Positions 54,751-63,831 of a DNA stretch of 64,000 bases are shown here, piece after piece; position 1 is the first letter of the stretch; the number at the start of each line of letters is the position of its first letter. The translations under genes were made by a program, and so were the position numbers. The stretch spans positions 1-64,000 of the forward strand of contig NZ_FOGR01000007.1 of assembly GCF_900111275.1 (NCBI RefSeq), in the 5' to 3' direction. Origin of the DNA: Rhizobium sp. NFR03 (lineage in GTDB: Bacteria; Pseudomonadota; Alphaproteobacteria; Rhizobiales; Rhizobiaceae). The notes beneath the pieces are model-generated. The model was not told where the DNA came from. It saw nothing but the letters and a program-made list of their open reading frames with translations, and ran no database searches.

Positions 54751-55719
54751 TCACGCTTCTTGTGTAGCCCCGAGCATATTCGTCACCTGCGCCCGCGGCT
54801 GGCGTCTGGCGACATCCCGCACGTGGCTTGGCGGGCTGCCGGTGATGCGCTTGAAGGCGCGGCTGAAGGACGCTTCGGACTCGTAGCCGAGGCGTTCCGC
54901 GACGGCCGCAACACGCTGACCCTCGCCAAGCCACTGGTGCGCCTGATGCATGCGCATGCGGGCGACGTAGCGGGCAGGTGTCTCGCCGACCACCTCCGCG
55001 AAGCGCTGCGCAAAACCGGAGCGTGAGGCCCCCATATGCCGGGCGAGTTCATCGACGCTCCAGTCATGGGCGGGGTCGAGGTGGATCGCGGCCAGCACCC
55101 GGCCGATCTCGGGATTACGCAAGGCCGCCAGCCAGCCGGTCGAGTCGCCGCAGCCATGCTCCACCCAGGTGCGGATGAGCGTTGCCGTCAGCACGTCGGC
55201 AAGGCGCGACAGGATGCCACCTGCACCGACGCGGTTCATCTCCACCTCGCGCTGCATGGCATCGAGCAGCGGGCGGATGGATGGCTCGCTGGCCGCAAGA
55301 TCGCTGGCCCGCATCACATCCGGCATGAGTTGCAGCAGCGGGTGGAGCGTATCGACATTGAAGCGCATCAAGGCATAGAACAGGACATTGCGGCTGTCAG
55401 AGCCTCGGCATTCCAGCTCCACGATACCGTCGCAGAGAGGCTTGCGCGGCAAAGCGGCGACCGGCGTGGCCGGCACGCCGGGCGCGCTGGCCAGAATATG
55501 AGGGTCGCCGCGCGGGATCAGCAGAGCATCGCCGGGATGAAGCTCGCTCCAGTCGCCGGACGGATCCTGAAAGAAGGCGGAGCCTGCCGCGAGGAAATGG
55601 AACTGTGCTGCATCCTGCCTGGGGAAGGACGTGGCCCAAGGTGCGTTCGGCTGGCAACGGCTGTAGTCCACGCCATCGAGACGCAAGCCCTTCAACATCT
55701 CCGTCAGTGGATCGTTCAC
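54751..55719 (-). CDS. AraC-family regulator with cupin-type N-terminal domain
   Basis: The 322-aa regulator starts at GTG 55719, preceded by a perfect AGGAGG. The N-terminal half is a cupin-like ligand domain of the AraC cupin_6 type (FHFLAAGSAFFQDPSGDWSELHPGDALLIPRGDPH). The C-terminal double helix-turn-helix is DWSVDELARHMGASRSGFAQRFAEVVGETPARYVARMRMHQAHQWL and AVAERLGYESEASFSRAFKRITGSPPSHVR. It is divergent from an MFS efflux gene, a very common regulator-target pair. Confidence 0.94.
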   Translation of the reverse strand: MNDPLTEMLKGLRLDGVDYSRCQPNAPWATSFPRQDAAQFHFLAAGSAFFQDPSGDWSELHPGDALLIPRGDPHILASAPGVPATPVAALPRKPLCDGIVELECRGSDSRNVLFYALMRFNVDTLHPLLQLMPDVMRASDLAASEPSIRPLLDAMQREVEMNRVGAGGILSRLADVLTATLIRTWVEHGCGDSTGWLAALRNPEIGRVLAAIHLDPAHDWSVDELARHMGASRSGFAQRFAEVVGETPARYVARMRMHQAHQWLGEGQRVAAVAERLGYESEASFSRAFKRITGSPPSHVRDVARRQPRAQVTNMLGATQEA

Positions 55720-55749
55720 GGCGCGGCCTCCTGATTTGGACGAATGGTC

Positions 55750-55808
55750 ATGTGATATGGATTTTCTAGCATAGATTCTCCACGTCGTCACGCTTACCCA
55801 TATCGCAT
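55750..55808. promoter_or_regulatory. separated inverted repeat between araC-type and MFS genes
   Basis: ATGTGATATGG (55750-55760) and CCATATCGCAT (55798-55808) match as inverted arms at 10 of 11 positions, with 37 bases between them. The downstream arm lies 21 nt before the MFS start. They may be binding half-sites of the AraC-family regulator. Confidence 0.5.
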
Positions 55809-55828
55809 ATTTATCGGAGAGCTTGCTT

Positions 55829-57037
55829 ATGAACACTTTTATCGATGACGGCGTAGCCGAGGTGACGGAAACCGACGACGTCAAAACGGCTGCCTGGGCC
55901 GGTGTCGCGTCGCTCTCTCTTGGCGTTTTTGCGCTGGTGACGGCCGAGTTCCTTCCGGCAAGCCTTCTAACCCCCATGTCTCAGGACCTCGGCGTCAGCA
56001 TCGGTGCGGCCGGACAATCCGTGACGATGACGGCCATCGTCGGGGCAATCGCGGGTCCCGCCGTCGTGATCGGAACCAGCCGGTGGGACCGCCGCGGTAC
56101 GCTTCTGGTGCTCACCACGCTCCTCATCGTGTCGAGCCTCATGGCCGCCATGGCGAGCGGCTTGCCGATGCTGCTTCTGTCCCGCGCTCTGCTTGGCATC
56201 GGCCTCGGTGGCTTCTGGGCTATGTCGCTGGCGCTCGCCATGCGCCTTGTTCCCGGCCGTCTCATGCCGCGCGCGATGGCGATCATCATGACGGGCGTTT
56301 CGCTCGCCACCGTCTGCGCGGCGCCGCTTGGTGCGTGGATCGGAGAAGCCTATGGCTGGCGCACGGCCTTCGGCCTCTCCGCCGCGCTCGGCATCGTTGC
56401 CCTCGTCATGCAGGCCACCAGCCTTCCGGCTATGCCGTCGAAGGGTGCGGCCGGCCTGTCGACGCTGCTCGGCGTCCTGCGCCGGCCGGCCATTCGCGTC
56501 GGTCTGCTGACGGTGCTTCTCGTCGTCGCCGGTCACTTCGCCGGCTTCACCTTCATCCGCTATTACCTTGAGACCGTTCCCGGCTTCGGCGTGGAGGCAC
56601 TCTCTGCCATCCTGCTTGCCTATGGCATCGGCGGCTTTCTCGGCAACATCTTTGGCGGCTTCGTCTCGGAGCGGAACACCTCGCTCTCGATCGCGCTTGC
56701 CGCCGGCGGTGTTGCCGTGACCGCTCTCGTTCTGGCACTCGCCGGCGCATCTCCCGCTGTCGCAGCGGTTACCACAGCCCTCTGGGGCTTTGCCTTCGGC
56801 GCCTTGCCGGTCAGCGTGCAGAGCTATGTCACGCGCGCGGCTGGCGATGAGGCGGAAAGTGCGGGTGCCTTGATGCTCAGCACCTTCCAGATTGCGATTT
56901 CGAGCGGCGCGGTCCTCGGCGGATTGCTGGTCGATACCCATGGTGCCACCGCTGTCTTCGGGTTCACCAGCGTCTCCGCCGTCCTCGGCGTGCTCGTCAT
57001 CGTCTTTGCCGGACGGGCGCGCTTGCAGCCGGCCTGA
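55829..57037 (+). CDS. MFS transporter (drug/metabolite efflux type)
   Basis: The 402-aa major facilitator has twelve helices. Recognisable are the helix-1 motif GVFALVTAEFLPASLLTPMSQDLGVSIGAAGQSVT, the A-loop RWDRRGTLLVLT and the efflux motif C-like LLGIGLGGFWAMSLALAMRL and GVSLATVCAAPLGAWIGEAYGWRTAF. The pattern is that of DHA1-type exporters such as sugar-efflux and arabinose-efflux-like carriers. GGAGAG precedes ATG 55829. It is probably controlled by the divergent AraC-type regulator. Confidence 0.93.
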   Translation: MNTFIDDGVAEVTETDDVKTAAWAGVASLSLGVFALVTAEFLPASLLTPMSQDLGVSIGAAGQSVTMTAIVGAIAGPAVVIGTSRWDRRGTLLVLTTLLIVSSLMAAMASGLPMLLLSRALLGIGLGGFWAMSLALAMRLVPGRLMPRAMAIIMTGVSLATVCAAPLGAWIGEAYGWRTAFGLSAALGIVALVMQATSLPAMPSKGAAGLSTLLGVLRRPAIRVGLLTVLLVVAGHFAGFTFIRYYLETVPGFGVEALSAILLAYGIGGFLGNIFGGFVSERNTSLSIALAAGGVAVTALVLALAGASPAVAAVTTALWGFAFGALPVSVQSYVTRAAGDEAESAGALMLSTFQIAISSGAVLGGLLVDTHGATAVFGFTSVSAVLGVLVIVFAGRARLQPA

Positions 57038-57182
57038 TCTTATATCGAAGGAAAGCGACGGCGGCAGCGATGCCGCCGTTTGCACGTCGGCGGGATGTCG
57101 ATCGGCGATAGAAACCCCTTCGCTCCGGCCGATGGCAGTGGCATATATTTTGAACATGTCCAGCTATCGAAAGGCAGACGCC

Positions 57183-57884
57183 ATGACCCAGAAGATCGCC
57201 ATCATCACCGCGGGTGGAAGCGGCATGGGGGCGGATGCCGCCCGCCGGCTCGCCGCAGACGGCTTCAAGGTCGCGATCCTCTCGTCTTCCGGCAAAGGTG
57301 AGGCGCTGGCCGAAGAACTCGGCGGCTTGGGTGTCACCGGATCCAACCAGTCGAACGACGATCTCAAGACACTGGTCGATCGCACGATGGAGCGCTGGGG
57401 TCGCATCGACGTTCTCGTCAACAGCGCCGGACACGGGCCGAGAGCCCCCGTCGCCGATATCACCGATGAAGACTGGGTCCGGGGCATGGACGTCTATTTC
57501 ATGAATGTCGTCCGCCCGGTGCGTCTGGTTGCGCCGATCATGCGCGCGCAGAAATCCAGCGTCATCATCAATATTTCCAGCTTCAGCGCGGTCGAGCCCG
57601 ATCCGGTCTTCCCGACCTCTTCGGTGTTCCGGGCGGGCCTTGCCGCTTATACCAAGCTCTTCGCCGACCAGTTCGCAGCCGACAACGTGCGCATGAACAA
57701 CGTCCTCCCCGGCTTCATCGACAGCCTGCCGGAGAAGGACGCGTTTCGCGACCGCGTTCCCATGGGTCGTTACGGCAAGAGCGAGGAAATCGCGGCCACC
57801 GTCTCATTTCTCGCCTCCGACGGCGCAGGCTACATCACAGGCCAGAGCATCCGCGTGGATGGGGGCATCACGCGATCGCTTTGA
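57183..57884 (+). CDS. SDR-family oxidoreductase with altered catalytic motif
   Basis: The 233-aa protein is clearly SDR: ITAGGSGMGADAARRLAADGF (cofactor loop), NSAGHG, IINISSFSA with the catalytic Ser, and VLPGFIDS. The expected YxxxK is replaced by SSVFR (before AGLAAYTK): Tyr is Ser and Lys is Arg. Length and the C-terminal GYITGQSIRVDGGITRSL are otherwise typical. Such a change usually abolishes standard alcohol dehydrogenase chemistry, so it may bind cofactor for another purpose. AAAGG lies before the ATG at 57183. It may be cotranscribed with the MFS gene 146 nt upstream. Confidence 0.88.
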   Translation: MTQKIAIITAGGSGMGADAARRLAADGFKVAILSSSGKGEALAEELGGLGVTGSNQSNDDLKTLVDRTMERWGRIDVLVNSAGHGPRAPVADITDEDWVRGMDVYFMNVVRPVRLVAPIMRAQKSSVIINISSFSAVEPDPVFPTSSVFRAGLAAYTKLFADQFAADNVRMNNVLPGFIDSLPEKDAFRDRVPMGRYGKSEEIAATVSFLASDGAGYITGQSIRVDGGITRSL

Positions 57885-57902
57885 GAGGCTGCCACAGAAA
57901 TC

Positions 57903-57925
57903 CGGATGGCTCGATCAGCCATCCG
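57903..57925 (+). terminator. hairpin after the SDR gene
   Basis: CGGATGGCT and AGCCATCCG form a perfect 9-bp stem around CGATC, 19 nt after the stop. No T run follows. It is a probable transcription end before the chemoreceptor gene, whose promoter should lie at 57940-58030. Confidence 0.55.
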
Positions 57926-58044
57926 TAGACCATCCGGTTCAGACAACGCTTACATTTCACATTCGGAAGGTAAGGCTTCACTAAATCTTTATGTAAAACT
58001 GTTTTGGTGACACGCATCGTACATGATTGCCAAGAGAGCTTCCG

Positions 58045-59871
58045 ATGTCCCTCCGTATTCCCGCGCGTCTTATGATTATGGCTTCGGCAGCCTTGTTGTT
58101 GATCATCGGTCTTGGCCTGATCAGCTATCAACAGATGTCCACCGTCTACACCGCAGCCTCGGACACGCGACAGGTATGGATGCCTCGGGTGATGAAGCTC
58201 GACGGGATACAGTTCACGCTTTTGCGCTACCACACGACGACGATCCGCACGGCCATCGCGGTCGACCCTGTCGAAATCAAGGGTCTGAACGACGAGTTCG
58301 TTGAAATGGATGCGAGCATTCCGAAGTCGTACGACGATTTCCGCGCAACGCTGACATCCGATCTCGATCGTGCCAAATGGAAGACGTTCGAGGAGAAGTG
58401 GGCGGCCTACCTCGCAGCCCGTCAAAAGATAGCCGATGCGGTGAAGACCGGAGACCAGGCAGCGGCCGTCGCCGCGATTGCCCCAGCCCGTCAGCCGCTG
58501 GTGGATGCCTTCGGAGCGCTTGGCGAGGTCATCACGTTGAACGATGCTGGTGCTGCCGCCTCGGCGACCGCCGCAGATGCCGCCTTCTCGCGTTCTTCCA
58601 TGACGACAGCGAGTTTCATCGGGCTGAGCGTCATCATCCTCGGAGGCTTCGCCCTCTGGATTATCATGGGAGTGTCCCGTCCGATCGCGCGTCTCTCGAA
58701 AGTCATGCTCTCGATTGCAGGCGGCAAGCTGAACGAGGTCATATCGGATGCCGGCCGCAAGGATGAAATCGGGGAGATGGCCGGAGCCGTCGAGATCCTG
58801 CGTCAGTCGTCGATCGACAAGCTGGAGATGGAGAAAGGTGCCGAACAGGCGCGCGTCAATGCGCGCAATAACGAAGCCGAGGTTCAGCGCCGTGCCGAGG
58901 AAGAGGCGGAGCAACGCCTCAACCAGGCGACAGGCTCGCTTGCGGCAGCTCTCAGACGTCTCGCTGCGTATGATCTGACGTGCGAGGTTGAACAGGCCTT
59001 CGCGCAGCAGTTCGAACCGCTCCGCCACGATTTCAACAGTTCCGTCCGCCAGTTGCGCAGCGTTCTTGTCTCGGTGGGAAGCGTTGGTCTGGGTGTGGCG
59101 AACGGCAGCGGCGAGATCTCGCAGGCATCCGACGATCTGTCCCGGCGCACGGAACAGCAGGCTGCATCGCTTGAACAAACGGCCGCTGCGCTCGAAGAGA
59201 TCACGGCAAACGTTCAGGCGACATCAAAGCGCTCTTCCGAGGCTCGAACGCTTGTCCGCAGTGCTCGCCAGCACGCAGAGAATTCCGGTGCCGTCGTCAG
59301 CAACGCCGTCGCTGCCATGCAGCGCATCGAACACTCCTCGCAACAGATCACGCAGATTATCAGCGTGATAGACGAGATTGCCTTTCAGACAAACCTTCTC
59401 GCTCTCAATGCCGGCGTGGAGGCCGCGCGTGCGGGCGAAGCGGGACGCGGCTTTGCCGTTGTCGCACAAGAGGTGCGCGAGCTCGCGCAACGCTCGGCGA
59501 AGGCTGCCAAGGAGATCAAGTCGCTGATCAGCAACTCGGGCATTGCGGTGACCGAAGGCGTAAGGCTCGTGGGAGATACCGGCGAAGGCCTGAAGCAGAT
59601 CGCCCTCGTGGTTGAAGACATCAATATGCACATGGATGCCATTGCTGTATCCGCGCAAGAGCAGGCGTCGGGTCTCGCCGAGGTCAACACGGCTGTCAAC
59701 CACATGGATCAGGCGACGCAGCAAAATGCTGCAATGGTCGAGGAGATGAATGCTGCAAGCGTCGGGCTTGCCGATGAGAGCCAACAACTTGCGCAGTTGA
59801 TCGCACAGTTTCGCACCGGTTCGACATCTCATTCGCGAGAGTTCCCTACAGGGTTCCGTCAGGTCGCTTAG
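58045..59871 (+). CDS. mcp: methyl-accepting chemotaxis protein with four-helix-bundle sensor
   Basis: The 608-aa chemoreceptor has TM1 at about residues 10-30 ([23 protein letters not shown]), a helical periplasmic sensor of about 165 residues of the 4HB_MCP type ([33 protein letters not shown]...) and TM2 at about 190-212 ([21 protein letters not shown]). HAMP units follow ([22 protein letters not shown]; a second before [10 protein letters not shown]). The signalling tip [32 protein letters not shown] is identical to the one in the receptor at 2566-4845. It ends in [11 protein letters not shown] with no pentapeptide tether. ATG 58045 with AAGAGAG upstream is chosen over a TTG 18 nt earlier. 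Confidence 0.95.
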   Translation: MSLRIPARLMIMASAALLLIIGLGLISYQQMSTVYTAASDTRQVWMPRVMKLDGIQFTLLRYHTTTIRTAIAVDPVEIKGLNDEFVEMDASIPKSYDDFRATLTSDLDRAKWKTFEEKWAAYLAARQKIADAVKTGDQAAAVAAIAPARQPLVDAFGALGEVITLNDAGAAASATAADAAFSRSSMTTASFIGLSVIILGGFALWIIMGVSRPIARLSKVMLSIAGGKLNEVISDAGRKDEIGEMAGAVEILRQSSIDKLEMEKGAEQARVNARNNEAEVQRRAEEEAEQRLNQATGSLAAALRRLAAYDLTCEVEQAFAQQFEPLRHDFNSSVRQLRSVLVSVGSVGLGVANGSGEISQASDDLSRRTEQQAASLEQTAAALEEITANVQATSKRSSEARTLVRSARQHAENSGAVVSNAVAAMQRIEHSSQQITQIISVIDEIAFQTNLLALNAGVEAARAGEAGRGFAVVAQEVRELAQRSAKAAKEIKSLISNSGIAVTEGVRLVGDTGEGLKQIALVVEDINMHMDAIAVSAQEQASGLAEVNTAVNHMDQATQQNAAMVEEMNAASVGLADESQQLAQLIAQFRTGSTSHSREFPTGFRQVA

Positions 59872-59984
59872 GCACTGCATAGAGCCATGCCGGCCATATC
59901 GACCGGCGAGATCCTTTGGAGTGTGCGGAGCCGCAGACAGCAGCACGTCATACGCATCCATCAGCAAGGGATCTCGCAAGGGGA

Positions 59985-60012
59985 GGGGTGCCGTCCGTAC
60001 GCACGGCACCCC
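59985..60012. terminator. hairpin between the convergent mcp and zinc-importer operons
   Basis: A perfect 10-bp stem, GGGGTGCCGT / ACGGCACCCC, with an 8-nt loop lies 8 nt past the stop of the minus-strand operon and 114 nt past the chemoreceptor stop. Confidence 0.75.
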
Positions 60013-60019
60013 GTCGTCG

Positions 60020-60916
60020 CTACTTGTTCAGGGCTTGCGCGATCTGGTCCACGTTGTAGCGGAACATCGTCTGGTAGGTATGAGCCGGGCCGTTCGCCTT
60101 TGAAAGCGCTTCGACGTAGAGTTCGCCGCCGGGCTTGGCACTGGTCGCCGATGCGATCTGCTTGACGAGCTTCGGATCGTTGGAATTTTCGAAAAAGTAG
60201 ACCTTCACGTTCTCGGTCTTGATCTGCTCGATCAGCCTGGCAACATCGGCCGCCGAGGCTTCGGTTTCCGTCGAGAGGCCGATGGGCGCAAGGAACGTTA
60301 CATTGTATTCGCGGCCGAAATAGCCGAACGCATCGTGGCTGGTCAGGATCTTGCGCTTGTCCACGGGAACCTTGTCGAGCTGCGCGTGGGCATAGGCGTC
60401 GAGATCGTGCAGCGTCCTGCGGTAGTGCTCGGCGTTGGCCTTGAAGGAGGCCGCATCTTCAGGGGCAGCTTTTTCCAATGCCTTTTCGATGTTATCGACC
60501 CAGACGAGCACGTTGACGGGGCTGTTCCAGACGTGGGGATCGGTGACGGTCTCGCCGTCTTCCACCATCGTTCGTGTCTTGATCCCGTCCGATGCGACAA
60601 CAGGCGTCCCCTTGAAGCCGGAGGCAGTGATCAGTCGGTCCATCCATCCTTCGAGACCTTCGCCGCTGACGAACACCATGTCGGCCGCATTCAGGTTGCG
60701 GGCGTCATCCGGGGACGGCTCGAACTCATGGGGGTCGCCATCGGGACCGACAAGCGAGGTGACCTTGACGTTATCGCCGCCGACTTCGTGGACGACATCG
60801 GCAAGAACCGTAAAGCTCGCGACGACATCGAGCGTTTTAGCCGAAGCGGTTCCCGCAAACCCCGAAACGGCGAGGAGCGCCGTGCTCACATATACGAAAT
60901 GCCGGGTGTGCTTCAT
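60020..60916 (-). CDS. zinc/manganese ABC importer substrate-binding protein
   Basis: The 298-aa cluster A-I metal receptor has a signal peptide (cleavage after ASA near residue 26), then TLDVVASFTVLADVVHEVGGDNVKVTSLVGPDGDPHEFEPSPDDARNL. The metal ligands are the His of DPHEFEP, the His of DPHVWNSP, the His or Asp of ILTSHDAFGYFG and the acidic residue near FFENSNDPKL. There is no His-rich loop of the type found in E. coli ZnuA. Gene order ATPase-permease-receptor matches the Paracoccus azt system, and the Zur-like site upstream favours zinc over manganese. The ATG is at 60916; read-through upstream is an artefact. Confidence 0.92.
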   Translation of the reverse strand: MKHTRHFVYVSTALLAVSGFAGTASAKTLDVVASFTVLADVVHEVGGDNVKVTSLVGPDGDPHEFEPSPDDARNLNAADMVFVSGEGLEGWMDRLITASGFKGTPVVASDGIKTRTMVEDGETVTDPHVWNSPVNVLVWVDNIEKALEKAAPEDAASFKANAEHYRRTLHDLDAYAHAQLDKVPVDKRKILTSHDAFGYFGREYNVTFLAPIGLSTETEASAADVARLIEQIKTENVKVYFFENSNDPKLVKQIASATSAKPGGELYVEALSKANGPAHTYQTMFRYNVDQIAQALNK

Positions 60917-60939
60917 CGTGTAACTCCTTTTGTGCATCT

Positions 60940-61803
60940 TCAGATGCGGGCTGGAAATACGCGTCTGAGTGCTCCGGAAGGGCAAAACAGGAGCGAGACG
61001 CCGTATATCAGGGCAGCAACCAGGATGATGGTCGGTCCGGATGCGAGGCCCAGATGGTAGGAAAGCAGCAGGCCCAGAAAGCCCGAGACGGCGGCGGTGA
61101 TGGCGGCGATGGCCATCATGACGGGAAGCGTCCGCGCCCAGAGCTGCGCGACCGCCGCAGGCAGCATCATCAGTCCGACCGCCATTAAGGTGCCGAGCGC
61201 CTGAAAACCTGCAACAAGATTGAGAACGACCAGAAAGAGAAACAGGAAGTGGTAAGCCGATCCATGCCCGCGCACGGAGCGGAGAAAGCCGGGGTCGAAG
61301 CATTCCGCGACCAAAGGACGATAGACGATGGCGAGGATCGTGATGGTGAAGGTCGTGATCCCGCCGACGAAGAAGAGGGCGTTTGCGTCGATGGCGAGAA
61401 TCGTGCCGAAAAGGACGTGCAGCAGATCGATGTTCGATCCATGTAGCGAGACAATCAGCACGCCGGCGGCTAGCGATGCGAGATAGAAGCTGGCGAAACT
61501 GGCGTCTTCCTTCAGCACCGTCGTTCGGCTGACGAGGCCCGACAGCATGGCGACGATCAGCCCGGCGACCACGCCGCCAATTCCCATGGCAGGAAGCGAC
61601 AGACCTCCGGCAATCAGGAAGCCGATGGCGGCGCCCGGAAGGACGGCATGGCTCATGGCATCCCCGACGAGGCTCATGCGCCGGAGCATGAGAAGCACGC
61701 CGACCGGGCCGGAGCCAAGGCCGAGCGAGATGCAGGCGACGAGCGCCCGGCGCATAAACCCGTACTCGATGAAGGGATGAAGGACGGCATCGTAAACGCT
61801 CAT
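60940..61803 (-). CDS. zinc/manganese ABC importer permease
   Basis: The 287-aa ABC-3-type permease has about eight helices. Family segments are MRRALVACISLGLGSGPVGVLLMLRRMSLVGDAMSHAVLPGAAIGFLIAGG near the N-terminus, HVLFGTILAIDANALFFVGGI and the coupling region near GTLMAVGLMMLPAAVAQLWAR. It overlaps the ATPase gene by 4 nt and precedes the receptor gene by 23 nt. Confidence 0.94.
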   Translation of the reverse strand: MSVYDAVLHPFIEYGFMRRALVACISLGLGSGPVGVLLMLRRMSLVGDAMSHAVLPGAAIGFLIAGGLSLPAMGIGGVVAGLIVAMLSGLVSRTTVLKEDASFASFYLASLAAGVLIVSLHGSNIDLLHVLFGTILAIDANALFFVGGITTFTITILAIVYRPLVAECFDPGFLRSVRGHGSAYHFLFLFLVVLNLVAGFQALGTLMAVGLMMLPAAVAQLWARTLPVMMAIAAITAAVSGFLGLLLSYHLGLASGPTIILVAALIYGVSLLFCPSGALRRVFPARI

Positions 61804-62537
61804 TGCGCCACCACCGATAGTCTTGCCGCCGCACCTTCGGACATTGCCCGTGCCCGTTGCAGGTTCGCAGGCGACATCACCGTTTCCGTGTCGCCCCAGC
61901 CGATGAGTTCGCGGGCCATGAGGAGGGTCCGGGGGAAGTATGATCGGACCTGGTCGATGTCGTGCAGGACCGCCACGATGGTCCGGTTCTCGGCCTTCCA
62001 GCGATCGATGATCGCGAGGAGATCGCGCGTGGTTGCGGCATCGATGGCTGCAAACGGCTCATCGAGAATGATGAATGTCGGGTCCTGCAGCAACAGACGC
62101 GCGAAGAGGACACGCTGGAACTGACCGGATGACAAAGCGCCGATATGCCGGTGGCCGAACCCATCGAGCCCGACGGCGTGAAGGGCGGCGAGACCCTTTT
62201 CGGCCGACCCGCGGGAAAGCCTGCGGAAACCGCCAGTTTCCTTCCAGGCGCCGAGCATCACCGTATCGGCGACGGTCAGAGGGAAATGCCGGTCGATCTC
62301 CGCTGTCTGCGGCAGGTAGCCGAAGTCCTGCCTGCGTAGCCCACCCCGGTCGATTTTACCCGATGCGACCGGCAGATCGTCCATCAGCGCCTTGAGAAGC
62401 GTCGATTTCCCCGCACCATTCGGTCCGGCGATGGCTGTGACGCTTCCCGGCGAAAAACAGCCCGTCATGCCACTGACCGCGACATGACGGTCATAGGTGA
62501 TCGAGACGTTGTTGAACGTCACCGCGGCCGCGTTCAT
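61800..62537 (-). CDS. zinc/manganese ABC importer ATPase
   Basis: The 245-aa ATPase has Walker A GPNGAGKST, the Q-loop region DFGYLPQTAEIDRHFPLTVADTVMLG typical of metal importers, signature LSSGQFQRVLFARLL, Walker B FIILDEPFAAID and switch VLHDIDQV. ATG 62537 is coupled (ATGA) to the stop of the 42-codon ORF upstream; the longer frame is rejected. Confidence 0.94.
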   Translation of the reverse strand: MNAAAVTFNNVSITYDRHVAVSGMTGCFSPGSVTAIAGPNGAGKSTLLKALMDDLPVASGKIDRGGLRRQDFGYLPQTAEIDRHFPLTVADTVMLGAWKETGGFRRLSRGSAEKGLAALHAVGLDGFGHRHIGALSSGQFQRVLFARLLLQDPTFIILDEPFAAIDAATTRDLLAIIDRWKAENRTIVAVLHDIDQVRSYFPRTLLMARELIGWGDTETVMSPANLQRARAMSEGAAARLSVVAQ

Positions 62538-62662
62538 GGAAGCGCGACCGCCCAGAGGATCGCGCCCCATAGGGCAAGATGCAGGACAGCCACCGCGGCA
62601 AGCCGCGTCAAAGACGACCGCGCCATCAAGGACGCCTGAAAGGGGTTCGTGTCTTTTGCCAT
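62534..62662 (-). CDS. 42-aa membrane mini-protein upstream of the zinc importer ATPase
   Basis: A short frame (MAKDTNPFQASLMARSSL at its N-terminus, then one hydrophobic helix with AVAVLHLALWGAILWAVAL) ends in an ATGA overlap with the ATPase start. Such overlap is a sign of real translation. It lies between the Zur-like site and the ATPase gene, so it is the first gene of the operon. An ATG 12 nt upstream would add four residues. A role in zinc uptake is inferred only from position. Confidence 0.6.
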   Translation of the reverse strand: MAKDTNPFQASLMARSSLTRLAAVAVLHLALWGAILWAVALP

Positions 62663-62693
62663 GAAAACGACCATACGTCGATGATGATCGTGT

Positions 62694-62712
62694 TCTGTTA
62701 TATTATATCATT
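62694..62712 (-). promoter_or_regulatory. Zur-like operator
   Basis: The core TGTTATATTATATCA (62696-62710) is an AT-rich imperfect palindrome pairing at 6 of 7 positions. It fits the alphaproteobacterial Zur pattern TGTTATA-N-TATAACA, followed on the plus strand by TTTTC. It is 35-50 nt upstream of the zinc-importer operon start. Zinc-bound Zur would repress here. Confidence 0.6.
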
Positions 62713-62823
62713 TTCATTGTCGAACAAATTGTTCGTCCGGCACCATATGCCGGTTTAACCGAGGTCGTTATCGATACGACTTTGTGTTGCCGAGCCCTCT
62801 CATCGGCCGTGGTCGTACAGGCC

Positions 62824-63729
62824 CTAACGGCTGCTGCGCGCGACGGCCCGATGCCGGTCTTCGCAGACAGCACGCACATCCCTGAGCAGCGAGTTGCGAT
62901 TGTCGGGACTCCAGATCATGTGGAGTTCGGCAAGGCAGTCCTCGCGCAAATCCAGCGGCCTGAAGATCACGTTGGTCGAGCAGGCATTCTGCGTTCCCGC
63001 CGGCACCATGGCCAGCCCGATGCCGGCGCTGACGAGGGACAGGATCGCCTGAGAATGCGTCATGCTCTGGACGATCCTGGGTTCGATGCGGTGTTCGGCG
63101 ATCAGGCGTGTCAACATGTCGTGCAGGTAGCGTGCCTGCGGGGAGAACATGATAAATGGCTCGCCGTTCAGCATGTCGGGGCGAACGCGCCTGTGAGCGC
63201 TCAGCGGATGGGTTTTCGGAAGGGCCAGCATCATCGCCTCCCGGGCGACGCAGAGGCTGTCGAGACGGTGCTGTGCGGCCAATGGACGTGAAAAGCCCAG
63301 ATCGATCTCGCCGTCGTTGATCGCCTTCATCTGCTCGGCTGTTTCCATCTGCACCAGCTCCAACTCAATCTGCGGCGCGGACGTGCGCGCTCTCGCGATG
63401 AAATCGGGGAGAAACGTGTAGGTCGCGGCTCCGACGAACGCGACGCGCACCGATCCGGCACTGCCCCGCGCGGCGCGCCTCGCCGCGGTCATGGCCGCTT
63501 CCCCCTGCGCCACGAGCTTCTGTGCCTCGTGCAGGAAGGCATGGCCCGCCGGCGTCAAGGCCACGCGCCGGCTGCTGCGCTCGAAAAGCGACACGTCGAG
63601 CTGCTCCTCCAGCAGCCGGATCTGGCGGCTGAGCGGTGGTTGCGTGATGTTCAGCCGGCGAGCAGCCCGGCTGAAGTTCAGCTCCGACGCCAGAACGATA
63701 AAGGATCTGACATGCGCCATGTCCAGCAT
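62824..63729 (-). CDS. LysR-family transcriptional regulator
   Basis: The 301-aa protein has an N-terminal LysR helix-turn-helix (ELNFSRAARRLNITQPPLSRQIRLLEEQLDVSLFERSSRRVALTPAG) and a periplasmic-binding-like effector domain (VRVAFVGAATYTFLPDFIARARTSAPQIELELVQMETAEQMKAINDGEIDLGFSRP). It resembles the CatR/BenM-type subgroup with RLNITQPPLSRQI. It is divergent from an L-talarate/galactarate dehydratase gene and probably activates it in response to a sugar acid. Confidence 0.94.
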   Translation of the reverse strand: MLDMAHVRSFIVLASELNFSRAARRLNITQPPLSRQIRLLEEQLDVSLFERSSRRVALTPAGHAFLHEAQKLVAQGEAAMTAARRAARGSAGSVRVAFVGAATYTFLPDFIARARTSAPQIELELVQMETAEQMKAINDGEIDLGFSRPLAAQHRLDSLCVAREAMMLALPKTHPLSAHRRVRPDMLNGEPFIMFSPQARYLHDMLTRLIAEHRIEPRIVQSMTHSQAILSLVSAGIGLAMVPAGTQNACSTNVIFRPLDLREDCLAELHMIWSPDNRNSLLRDVRAVCEDRHRAVARSSR

Positions 63730-63746
63730 TCATTCAATTCCTGAAT
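63728..63746. promoter_or_regulatory. possible LysR binding site overlapping the regulator start
   Basis: ATTCA and TGAAT are inverted arms separated by nine bases (T-N11-A type). The site overlaps the LysR start codon, which would suit autorepression. A single short dyad can occur by chance. Confidence 0.35.
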
Positions 63747-63831
63747 AGATGTTCGACAACATTCGATTTGGACTTAGATGGATGCGAGCGCTATTCGTCA
63801 AGGTATAGACACAACATCAGGTGCGCGAACG

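Noticed and set aside
60020-61834. A 604-codon frame joining an apparent N-terminal domain to the zinc-binding protein
   Set aside because: The first 300 codons are the permease gene read in a wrong frame; the true receptor starts at 60916 with a signal peptide.
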